NCBI RefSeq assembly: GCF_003367245.1
Contig: NZ_QRGR01000004.1
Coordinates: 310,001-374,000 of the forward strand
Length of the DNA: 64,000 nt
Direction of reading: 5' to 3'
From: Pontibacter diazotrophicus
Lineage (GTDB): Bacteria > Bacteroidota > Bacteroidia > Cytophagales > Hymenobacteraceae
Shown: one piece after another, positions 46,047 to 53,991 of the stretch
How positions within the stretch are numbered: position 1 is the first letter of the stretch
Layout of the letters: each line of letters opens with the position of its first letter
Notes under the pieces: generated by a model
Databases searched by the model: none
What the model was told of the DNA's origin: nothing
The model's input: only the letters and a program-made list of their open reading frames with translations
Position numbers and translations under genes: made by a program

Positions 46047-46796
46047 TTATCCTATACTATCCGGAATATACAGTTTCTGGCACTTGTCACAGAAGTAACA
46101 GGACCTGCCCGTCTTTCCGATTTTCTCTTTCCGCAAGGGGATGCGGTCCCGGGGGCACTGCTTCTGCCTGTACACCTGCCAATGCTGCACTTCTGCCCCC
46201 TCCCGCTTCCAGTCCAGGTACTCAAAACAGAAGGCAACACAGGCTGCAAGCAGCTTTCTGAGTTCTAATTCAGGAATTTCACCAACTATGCTTTCCGGGT
46301 GCACCTGCCTGCGAAACAGCACTTCATTCTTGATGCCGTTGCCCACTCCTGCCAGTATATCCTGGTCGAGCAGGCCATCGCAGATGAGTCTGTTTGGCTT
46401 GCTGTACAGCTTTTCCAAGGCTTTATCCGGGTCAAAAGAAACGTGCATCACATCAGTGCTCCAGTCATACAGCTCATCTAAAGAACCCCGAATCAGGCGG
46501 CAATCGCAGGCGTAGAAGTTGATTTCTCCTGTCTCAAAGGCAAGCCCCAGGCGAAGTTCCCGGTTTAACTTACCATTGATAGCATACTTCCCAAAAAGCA
46601 TTAGGTGAATGCGAATGGTGACGTGGGGAAAGCAGAAGAATAGCGCCTTTCCATGCGTTTTTATAGCTGTTAATGCTTGTCCCGCTATTTCATTCAGAGG
46701 AATATCCTTCGCATTTCCGGTCGGTTCTAACACAAGCTGCCCTGTAAACTGCTCCGCCTGTTCTTTCAGAAATATTATTTGTGGCCCTTCCGGCAT
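46047..46796 (-). CDS. Fpg/Nei-family DNA glycosylase
   Basis: The chain opens with MPEGPQ, in which processing exposes the catalytic Pro2 and Glu3 joins it. A helix-two-turn-helix follows at GVGNGIKNEVLFRRQVHPES. The C-terminal zinc finger is recognisable in KQCPRDRI and CYFCDKCQ; the second Cys of the first knuckle is Asp, and an extra Cys stands before the second knuckle, so zinc binding may be altered. The protein (249 residues) would excise oxidised bases and nick the strand in base excision repair. It lies 57 bp downstream of nothing coding on its own strand and just beyond the efflux operon's last gene. Confidence 0.9.
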   Translation of the reverse strand: MPEGPQIIFLKEQAEQFTGQLVLEPTGNAKDIPLNEIAGQALTAIKTHGKALFFCFPHVTIRIHLMLFGKYAINGKLNRELRLGLAFETGEINFYACDCRLIRGSLDELYDWSTDVMHVSFDPDKALEKLYSKPNRLICDGLLDQDILAGVGNGIKNEVLFRRQVHPESIVGEIPELELRKLLAACVAFCFEYLDWKREGAEVQHWQVYRQKQCPRDRIPLRKEKIGKTGRSCYFCDKCQKLYIPDSIG

Positions 46797-46853
46797 CGTA
46801 AATAAGGTGTTTTTAGTTTATGCTTTCATTAATAGCCCCTGTGTCATGAAACA

Positions 46854-48311
46854 CTACTCTTCCCTGCTCCAGCCACCGCCAAGCGCACGGTAAAGAGTGA
46901 CCAGGGCATCCATTTGGTTGTACTGCGTGTTCACCAGTTCCAGTTGCGCCGCCAGCTTCTCGTCTGTTGCCCGCAGCACCTCCAGGTAGTTGGCATAGCC
47001 GTTCACGAGGAGTTTGTTGGCATAGTCCTCGGCGGTAGTAAGCGTCTCCACCTGCTTCTCCCGCAGTTCATACTTTTCACTTTCTGCCTGGTAGGTCACC
47101 AGTGCATCGGATACCTCGCGGCCCGCTGTCCGTAGGGTGCTCTCAAAATTCAGGAGCGCCTGTTGCTGTTGCGCCTGGTTTATTTCATAATTCGTGCGGA
47201 GCTGCCTCCTCCGGAAAATGGGAGCTGTCAGTCCGGCGGCAATGCTGTTGTAGAGCGAGGCGCTGCTAATCCAGCTGCTGAAGTTCAGGCTCTGGAAACC
47301 TGCTTCGGCAGACAGGGCCAGCCGCGGGTAAAAATCGGCCCTGGCTACGTTGGTCAGCTCGAAGGCGGAAATGAGGGCGTACTCTGCCTCCAGCACATCG
47401 GGCCGGTTGCGGAGAAGCTGCGAAGGAACACCGGCGGCAATCGGCACCTCTTGCAACTGCTCCTGCAAACTGCCTCTTGCCACAGGCCCAGGGGGAACAG
47501 CTAACAAAGTGCTCACCCTGTTCTCCAGCTGCGCAATCTGCTGCTTCAGGTCTACCTGCAGAATCCGGGCGGTATAAATCTGGGCTTCCTGCTGCTTGAT
47601 GGCCAGTGCCGTTTCATTGCCCGCCCGTTGCAGTTTCGTAATGGTAATTAAACTGTTCTGCCTTGTCTCCACGGTCTGCTCCGCTATCCGGAGTTGCGCA
47701 TCCAGTGCTAGCAGCCGGTAGTAAGCCGAGGCGATGTTGGCCACCAGCCGGGTTTGCACGGCGCGGTAGGCAGCTTGGTTTTGCTGCAGTGCCGCCGCCC
47801 GCGCCTCTCTCAGGCTCCTGATGCGGCCCCAGATATCAGCTTCCCACGACAGGTTTCCCAGTAGCTCATACTGCTGCACCCGGCCCGGCGGAGGACCGTT
47901 ATTATCGTCATTTCCACGGAACTGCCTGCCCATGATGCTGTTCTCGGCCAGTTCGGAGCTGCTGGCGTTGCCGTTAATGTCGAGGCTGGGAAGAAAAGCG
48001 GCTCTGCCCTGGCGGAAGTCGGCTTCTGCAATCAGGATGTTCTGGTAAGCAGTGGCAAGCTCCAGGTTGTTTTGCAGGCCTGTTTCTATCAGGTTCCGGA
48101 GGTGCGGGTCGGAGAACAGTTCCGGCCAGGGGATAGCGGCCAGCGTGGTGGTGTCGTTGTTGTTAAAATTACGGTAGAGGTTTTGCAGTTCCAGTTCCGG
48201 GCGCTCGTAGGGTTTCACTACGAGGCAGGATTGCAGCAGGGGGACCAACAACAGGAGAATCCAGGGCTTCCAAAGAAACCGGCGGCAGTATGTGGGGCTG
48301 GCTTTACGCAT
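46854..48311 (-). CDS. Outer membrane efflux lipoprotein, TolC/NodT family
   Basis: I start this gene at the ATG at 48311 (MRKASPTYCRRF, 485 residues). The longer open frame lies wholly inside the RND gene. A lipoprotein signal ends at LLLLVPLLQSC. Two OEP repeats follow, with IPWPELFSDPHLRNLIETGL and LEAEYALISAFELTNVARADFYP, the usual NodT-type landmarks. The protein forms the outer membrane channel of the tripartite pump. It overlaps the end of the RND gene by 8 bp, so the operon order is adaptor, pump, channel. Confidence 0.94.
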   Translation of the reverse strand: MRKASPTYCRRFLWKPWILLLLVPLLQSCLVVKPYERPELELQNLYRNFNNNDTTTLAAIPWPELFSDPHLRNLIETGLQNNLELATAYQNILIAEADFRQGRAAFLPSLDINGNASSSELAENSIMGRQFRGNDDNNGPPPGRVQQYELLGNLSWEADIWGRIRSLREARAAALQQNQAAYRAVQTRLVANIASAYYRLLALDAQLRIAEQTVETRQNSLITITKLQRAGNETALAIKQQEAQIYTARILQVDLKQQIAQLENRVSTLLAVPPGPVARGSLQEQLQEVPIAAGVPSQLLRNRPDVLEAEYALISAFELTNVARADFYPRLALSAEAGFQSLNFSSWISSASLYNSIAAGLTAPIFRRRQLRTNYEINQAQQQQALLNFESTLRTAGREVSDALVTYQAESEKYELREKQVETLTTAEDYANKLLVNGYANYLEVLRATDEKLAAQLELVNTQYNQMDALVTLYRALGGGWSREE

Positions 48312-51300
48312 CCTCTTTTTGTTTTGGGCCTCCCGCAATATGCTCGTGCAGGCGCTGGAACAACATAAACAGAACGGGTACAGCAAAAATACCCAGCAAG
48401 GTGCCCACCAGCAAGCCGCCTGCCGCGCCTGTACCAATGGCGTTTTTACCTTTTTCGCCCACACCGGAAGCCAGCACCAGCGGCAGAATACCGACAACAA
48501 AAGACAAGGCGGTCATCAGAATGGGACGCAAACGAATGCGGGCAGCATCCGTTCCCGCTTCTTTGATGGAGCAGTTTTCCTTTCTGCGCATCTGGCCGTA
48601 CTGTACAATCAGGATGGCGTTTTTAGCAAGCAGACCCAGCAGCATGATAAGCGAAATCTGGAAGTATACGTTGTTCTCGAGCCCGAACAACCACGAGATA
48701 AAATACGAACCGGCCACGCCCAGCGGCAGCGAAAGAAGGATAGAGAACGGCAGAATATAACTCTCAAACTGGGCGGAAAGAAAGAAGAACACCATAAACA
48801 GGCTCAGCATAAAAATGAGCGACAGCTGCCCCTCAAATTCCAGCTGCTCCCGCGTCATACCCGAAAAGTCAATGTCGAAAAGGGCTCCGAGCTTTTCTGC
48901 TTCGGCTTCCACCACTTCCAGGGCATCGCCCGAACTGTAGCCCGTTGCCGCATCACCTGTAATGCTCACGGAGGTATAGAGGTTAAAACGGCTCACTGAC
49001 TGCGGCCCGTAAATACGCTCCAGCGTTACAAACTCACTGACGGGCGCCATCTCCCCTTCGTCGTTTCTCACAAAGATGCGGTTCAGGTCGTCTTCCTCTT
49101 CCCGGTACTCGGGCAGCGACTGCACATACACCCGGTACTGTTTGCCAAACCTACTGAAGTCAGCCGCATAGATGCCGCCGATGTAGCCCTGCAGGGCACT
49201 TAACACAGCATCCACGTTCAAGCCTGCCGCTTTGATCCGGGGCACATTAAGGTTCACCTGGTACTGCGGAAATCCTGTATCGAAGGAGCTTTGGGTACCT
49301 GAAATGATGTCGCTCCTGTTCAGGGCGGCTACATAGCTGTTAGCTACTTCATTCAGCTCCTGCAGGCTCACATCGCCGGTGTTCAGCAGTTCTACGGTAA
49401 AGCCACTGGTTCTGCCCAGGCCCGGAATCTGCCCGGGCTGGAAAAACACGAACCGCGCATCGCTGATGGGTGCCGCCGCCTGCTGCAACTGCTCCGTAAT
49501 GGCCTCTATCGACACAGAGTCTGCGTCTCTTTCCTGCAGGGGGTGCAGCGCGGCAAAACCCAACCCGTAAGACCCGCCTTCGCCTGCAAAAAAGCTGCTG
49601 CCCGACACCAGCGCAATCGCCCGTACGCCTGGTATGTCCTTCGCCTGCTGGTAAAACTCCTCCGTTGCCTGATACGTGCGGTCGAGCGAGGCTCCGGCAG
49701 GGAGTTGCATGTCAAAGAAAATGATATTACGGTCTTCCGTGGGCACAAAGCCGCCAGGCAGGGTTCTGTTCAGCCAGTAAGCCCCACCTGCACATACCAG
49801 AACAGCCACTCCAATCACCCATTTCTTCCCTCCCAGGAAAGTGACCCCTCCCACGTATTTTTCGTTCAGCTGCTCAAAACGTTTGTTAAAACCCCGCCTG
49901 AACCTGCCAAAAAACTTTTTGAAAGCGTTCTTCTTCTCTGGCTGCTCCTTTTCCGAGTCCTCTTTCGGCTTTAGCACCAGCACACAAAGGGCAGGGCTTA
50001 AGGTGAGGGCGTTGAAAGAGGAAATAACAATAGCGATGGTTAAGGTAACACCAAACTGCTCGTAGAAAATACCGGTAGAGCCGGTCAGAAAAGTAACAGG
50101 CACAAATACCGCGGCCATCACCAGCGTGGTGGAAATAATGGCGGACGTAATTTCTTTCATGGCCGCCAGCGTTGCCTTTCGCACATCCTTCTCGCCTTCT
50201 TCCAGTTTTGCCTGCACGGCCTCCACCACCACAATGGCATCGTCCACTACAATACCAATGGCCAGGATCAGGGCGAAAAGCGTGAGCAGGTTAATGGAGT
50301 AGCCGAACAGGTTCAGGAAAAAGAAGCTGCCGACAATGGAAACAGGCACTGCCACCGCCGGAACTATGGTAGCCCGCCAACTCTGCAGGAAAAGGAACAC
50401 GACCAGGAACACCAGCAGGAAAGTTTGTACCAGCGTCCAGACAAGGGACGAGATGGAAGCTGAAAGGAAATCATTGACGTCATAGAGGATTTCGTACTCC
50501 ACACCTTCCGGAAAAGCCTTGCTTTTCTCTTCCAGCAGCGCTCTTACCTCCTGTATTACCTCCTGCGCATTGGAGCCCGGCAACTGGTAAACAGCCGTGT
50601 TGATGGAGGGCTTACCATTGTGGATGGACAGGCTGCTGTACGTGAAGGCATCGAGCTGCACATCGGCTACATCCTTCAGGCGCAGAATCTGGTTGTTATC
50701 AAGCGACCTGATAATGATGTTGCCGTACTGCTCCTGCGTTTTAAACCGCCCCTGGTACTGCAGCACATACTCGAAAGGCCGTCCGGCGTTCTGGCCCAGC
50801 GCACCGGGAGCGGCCTCTACACTTTGCTCATCCAGCGCGCGCAGCACATCTTCGGGCACCAGGTTATAAGAGGCCAGTTGGTCCGGCTTCAGCCAGATGC
50901 GCATGGCATACTCCTTGTCGCCGTATACTACCACATCGGCTACCCCATTGATGCGCAGCATGGGCGTAATCACGTTGATGTTCATGTAATTCTGCACATA
51001 CACATCGTTAAACTCCTCCTCGTTGGAGGTGTAGTAGGTGACGCGCATAAGGGCGCTGGTTTCCTGTTTCTGAATGGTGATGCCGCTGCGGATTACTTCC
51101 GGCGGCAGCAGCGGGTTGGCCCGGCTGATCCGGTTCTGAATGTCGACGGCAGCAAAGTCAGGGTCTGTTTCCTGGGTGAAAAAGCAGCGGATGGTCACGC
51201 TGCCGCTGTTGCTGGCCGTGGAGGTGATGTAGTCGAGCCCCTCGGCGCCGTTTATTTCTTCTTCCAGCGGAATAATCACACTCTCGAGTATGGTTTCGGC

Positions 51301-51459
51301 ACTGGCCCCTGTGTATTGGGTACGCACCTCCACGGAGGGTGGTGCAATTTCAGGGTACAGCGTCACCGGAAGCAGGGTGATGCCTAACACACCCAGAAAA
51401 CATATAATAACAGACATGACCGTCGAAAGGACCGGCCTGTCGATGAAAGTCTTTATCAT
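48304..51459 (-). CDS. RND multidrug efflux permease, HAE1/AcrB type
   Basis: This 1051-residue inner membrane pump has 12 membrane segments and two large periplasmic loops. The proton relay residues are visible: the double Asp in GIVVDDAIVVVEAV (TM4) and the Lys in LLGLLAKNAILIVQ (TM10). The start MIKTFIDRPVLSTVMSVIIC is typical. It takes hydrophobic drugs or metabolites from the periplasm and passes them to the TolC-type channel. It overlaps the adaptor gene by 4 bp and the channel gene by 8 bp, giving a tight operon. The substrate range cannot be told. Confidence 0.96.
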   Translation of the reverse strand: MIKTFIDRPVLSTVMSVIICFLGVLGITLLPVTLYPEIAPPSVEVRTQYTGASAETILESVIIPLEEEINGAEGLDYITSTASNSGSVTIRCFFTQETDPDFAAVDIQNRISRANPLLPPEVIRSGITIQKQETSALMRVTYYTSNEEEFNDVYVQNYMNINVITPMLRINGVADVVVYGDKEYAMRIWLKPDQLASYNLVPEDVLRALDEQSVEAAPGALGQNAGRPFEYVLQYQGRFKTQEQYGNIIIRSLDNNQILRLKDVADVQLDAFTYSSLSIHNGKPSINTAVYQLPGSNAQEVIQEVRALLEEKSKAFPEGVEYEILYDVNDFLSASISSLVWTLVQTFLLVFLVVFLFLQSWRATIVPAVAVPVSIVGSFFFLNLFGYSINLLTLFALILAIGIVVDDAIVVVEAVQAKLEEGEKDVRKATLAAMKEITSAIISTTLVMAAVFVPVTFLTGSTGIFYEQFGVTLTIAIVISSFNALTLSPALCVLVLKPKEDSEKEQPEKKNAFKKFFGRFRRGFNKRFEQLNEKYVGGVTFLGGKKWVIGVAVLVCAGGAYWLNRTLPGGFVPTEDRNIIFFDMQLPAGASLDRTYQATEEFYQQAKDIPGVRAIALVSGSSFFAGEGGSYGLGFAALHPLQERDADSVSIEAITEQLQQAAAPISDARFVFFQPGQIPGLGRTSGFTVELLNTGDVSLQELNEVANSYVAALNRSDIISGTQSSFDTGFPQYQVNLNVPRIKAAGLNVDAVLSALQGYIGGIYAADFSRFGKQYRVYVQSLPEYREEEDDLNRIFVRNDEGEMAPVSEFVTLERIYGPQSVSRFNLYTSVSITGDAATGYSSGDALEVVEAEAEKLGALFDIDFSGMTREQLEFEGQLSLIFMLSLFMVFFFLSAQFESYILPFSILLSLPLGVAGSYFISWLFGLENNVYFQISLIMLLGLLAKNAILIVQYGQMRRKENCSIKEAGTDAARIRLRPILMTALSFVVGILPLVLASGVGEKGKNAIGTGAAGGLLVGTLLGIFAVPVLFMLFQRLHEHIAGGPKQKEDA

Positions 51460-52622
51460 TGTCTGAATACTTGTTCTATGCTTCCCGCCACACTGTCGAA
51501 AGGAACAGGCCTGGGTTCAATCCGGGTGTTGTTCTGCACCTGGTTTACGCCCTTTGCTACAATCCTGTCCTGTTCCTCCAGCCCCTCCTGCACCACCAGT
51601 AGGTCCTCCACCGCTGTCTCCACTTCTATCATTGTCTTTTTAACTGTATCGCCTTCTGCCAGCTTGAAAACGTAGGTACGTGCCTGCTCCTCGAAGGTAG
51701 ACTGCGACGGCACCAGCAGCACATCCTGCAATTGGTGAGGTATTTTAATGGTGCCGCTGTTGCCGGAGTTGAGGAGCCGCTCACGGTTCGGGAAAATAGC
51801 GCGGAACGAGATAGTGCCTGTTTCCGGGTCTATCTGCCCGGTGGTAGTCTGTATGCGGCCTTTCTGCCCATATTCGGATCCGTCGGCGAGAGTGAGCAGC
51901 ACCTCAGGGAAGTTGGTTATTTTATCTGCTAGTGAATTGCCTTCTGTGTCTCTCAGAAAAGAAAAGTACTCTTTTTCATTCATAGAGAAGTACACGTACA
52001 CGCTGTCGATAGCGGAAACTACGGTGAGCGGTGTTTCCGTTTCTGCGCCAACCAGCGTGCCCTGCCGGTAAGGGATACTGCCGACAATACCATCCACGGA
52101 GGTTTCCACAAACTGGTAACGGATGTTTTCGCGGACGCTGTTGTAGTTTCCTTCTGCCTGTGCCAGCTGCGATTCAGCGGCATTCAGCTGTGCCCTTGCT
52201 GATGTTAACTGCACCTCACTGATGATGCCTTCCTCCACCAGCGGGATGAGCTTCTGCACCTCTACGTTTGCGTCAGCCACATTGGCCTCTGCCACTTCTA
52301 TTCCCGATGCGGCCGCTTCCAGTTCCCCTCTCAGCGCACGTGCCTCCAGTTTAAAAAGCCGTTCCCCCTTTTCTACCTGCTGCCCTTCGTCTACATAAAT
52401 CGTCTCTATAAAGCCTGTAATCTTCGGCCTTATCTCTACGTTTTCAGTGCCTTCGATGCGCGCCGGAAATGTCTGGTAATTCGTGATGCTTCTCCTTGTC
52501 GCCTCCACCACCGGAAAAGTTTGAGTTTCTTTTTCTTCTTCTTCTGAATCTCCGTTGCAGCTCCACAACAAACACAGAGAGGTGATACAGAAAAGCAGAA
52601 GATGGGTACAAGTCTTTTTCAT
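51456..52622 (-). CDS. RND efflux periplasmic adaptor lipoprotein
   Basis: The 388-residue membrane fusion protein has a lipoprotein signal (CITSLCLLWSC), a stretch of Glu after the Cys, a lipoyl-like domain (ITGFIETIYVDEGQQVEKGE), a helical hairpin rich in Ala and Glu (about 100-170), beta-barrel and membrane-proximal domains. It joins the RND pump to the outer membrane channel. It is the first gene of the operon; a repeat of GTTTCA half-sites lies 77-107 bp upstream and may be the operator of a TetR-type repressor. No regulator gene is adjacent. Confidence 0.95.
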   Translation of the reverse strand: MKKTCTHLLLFCITSLCLLWSCNGDSEEEEKETQTFPVVEATRRSITNYQTFPARIEGTENVEIRPKITGFIETIYVDEGQQVEKGERLFKLEARALRGELEAAASGIEVAEANVADANVEVQKLIPLVEEGIISEVQLTSARAQLNAAESQLAQAEGNYNSVRENIRYQFVETSVDGIVGSIPYRQGTLVGAETETPLTVVSAIDSVYVYFSMNEKEYFSFLRDTEGNSLADKITNFPEVLLTLADGSEYGQKGRIQTTTGQIDPETGTISFRAIFPNRERLLNSGNSGTIKIPHQLQDVLLVPSQSTFEEQARTYVFKLAEGDTVKKTMIEVETAVEDLLVVQEGLEEQDRIVAKGVNQVQNNTRIEPRPVPFDSVAGSIEQVFRQ

Positions 52623-52698
52623 AGCGCATTTCCGGTACTAAGGCTCCGCCTGTCACTCCTCTTCATTTGGCTTCCAAAGCGGGAGCAGGCGCTTTAGG

Positions 52699-52729
52699 TT
52701 GAAACAGCCGGTTTCATTGTATGTTTCAA
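52699..52729. promoter_or_regulatory. Operator-like GTTTCA repeat upstream of the efflux operon
   Basis: TTGAAAC (52699-52705) is inverted to GTTTCA (52711-52716), forming a 17-bp palindrome TGAAAC-N5-GTTTCA. It is inverted again to GTTTCAA (52723-52729). The three half-sites lie between the efflux operon start and the divergent methyltransferase gene. The rest of 52623-52956 shows no gene. Confidence 0.5.
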
Positions 52730-52956
52730 TTTTTTGGGTTCCCCGGCTGCTGCTTATGTACGCATGCCCTGCGCTTCTTGGATACGTTGCGGCGTAGAAT
52801 TATAGCTTCCTTTACCTGCAGGCTTGTTTTTAAGTCGCCTGCATATAATAGAACTTTCTCTACAGATAAGGGTATAAAATACTGATACCCTGCACGCTGC
52901 CAGCGGATACTTTTGTTCTCTCATGATGCCGTCATACATTATATTATCCTGATTTT

Positions 52957-53655
52957 ATGTTATACCCTGTCTCTTCCCTGCTTTTTTTAATGCTGCTTTT
53001 CTTTCCAGTCCAGGAGGATGTTTACAAGGAGAGAAGGGAAAGGATGGTGCAGCGCAACATTGAAGCAAGGGGCATCAAAGACGAAGCGGTGTTGGATGCC
53101 ATGCGCAAAGTAGAGCGGCATAAGTTTGTTCCTCCGCAGCAAGCCTCCCAGGCGTATGCGGATAACCCTTTGCCTATTGGCCACAAACAAACCATCTCAC
53201 AGCCTTTTATAGTAGCCTACATGACGGAGGTAATCAGGCCGAACCCACAAATGAAAGTGCTGGAAATAGGCACAGGCTCCGGTTACCAGGCGGCCGTACT
53301 GGCAGAAATTGTGAAGGAGGTATACACCATTGAAATTGTTCCTGAACACGGTAAAGCAGCAGCCGAAAAGTTAAAAGAACTGGGCTACGACAACGTGCAG
53401 GTGAAAATCGGGGATGGCTATAAAGGCTGGGAGGCACATGCTCCCTATGATGCCATCATTGTAACCGCCGGTGCTGAAGCTGTTCCTCCTCCCCTCCTGG
53501 AGCAACTGAAAGAGGGCGGCAGAATGGTCATTCCCGTAGGCCCCCAGTCCAGAACGCAAACGCTGACGCTGATAGAAAAGAAAAATGGCAGAACAATAAC
53601 CCAAAACCTGATGCCCGTGGTGTTTGTTCCCTTTACAGGAGACGGAAAGAATTAG
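52957..53655 (+). CDS. pcm: Protein-L-isoaspartate O-methyltransferase, exported form
   Basis: The enzyme repairs isoaspartyl residues in damaged proteins with SAM. The SAM motif VLEIGTGSGYQAAVLAE is at about 93-109, preceded by the family mark PLPIGHKQTISQPFIVAYMTE. The 232-residue form begins with a hydrophobic segment (MLYPVSSLLFLMLLFFPVQ) that could be a signal peptide, so it may act in the periplasm, as seen in some Bacteroidota and proteobacterial Pcm proteins. It diverges from the efflux operon. A CAGGTTT-AC-AAACCTG hairpin lies at 53709-53724 downstream. Confidence 0.92.
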   Translation: MLYPVSSLLFLMLLFFPVQEDVYKERRERMVQRNIEARGIKDEAVLDAMRKVERHKFVPPQQASQAYADNPLPIGHKQTISQPFIVAYMTEVIRPNPQMKVLEIGTGSGYQAAVLAEIVKEVYTIEIVPEHGKAAAEKLKELGYDNVQVKIGDGYKGWEAHAPYDAIIVTAGAEAVPPPLLEQLKEGGRMVIPVGPQSRTQTLTLIEKKNGRTITQNLMPVVFVPFTGDGKN

Positions 53656-53708
53656 GCTGATATATGCTTTATTCTACTGGCTCTCTTTTACTGGCTATCT
53701 CACTCGCG

Positions 53709-53724
53709 CAGGTTTACAAACCTG
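53709..53724. terminator. Weak hairpin after pcm
   Basis: CAGGTTT (53709-53715) pairs with AAACCTG (53718-53724) across 2 nt. There is no T-run, so termination is uncertain. I see no gene in 53656-53991. Confidence 0.35.
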
Positions 53725-53967
53725 TGTCTTAAAATGATCTTGGTTTTGTAACCCGACTGAGCCAGAAACTCAATTATCGTCTACGCCAGTCAGTGTAGCG
53801 GCTTTTACTCTATGGTAGGTATTGAGGCTAAATCGATTGCTGACCCCGAAAGCTTTTTATATGCAAAGAAAAAAAGACGCCAGGTGCCAGGGAACAGTTG
53901 CGTCATCCTTTGTGAAGTATCATGGGGGAACATGACCTTTATCATCTATCAAAAAGTAACGTACCTA

Positions 53968-53975
53968 TAACTTTG
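53968..53975 (+). promoter_or_regulatory. Putative -7 promoter element for pta
   Basis: TAACTTTG matches the Bacteroidota -7 consensus TAnnTTTG exactly and lies 17 bp before the pta ATG. A clear -33 TTG is not seen at the usual distance, and the leader would be very short. Confidence 0.35.
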
Positions 53976-53991
53976 CATTTTAACTATAGTA

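Noticed and set aside
46854-48500. Longer TolC-family start at 48500
   Set aside because: The extra 63 codons lie inside the RND gene and read as Cys/Trp-rich nonsense. The ATG at 48311 gives a proper lipoprotein signal.
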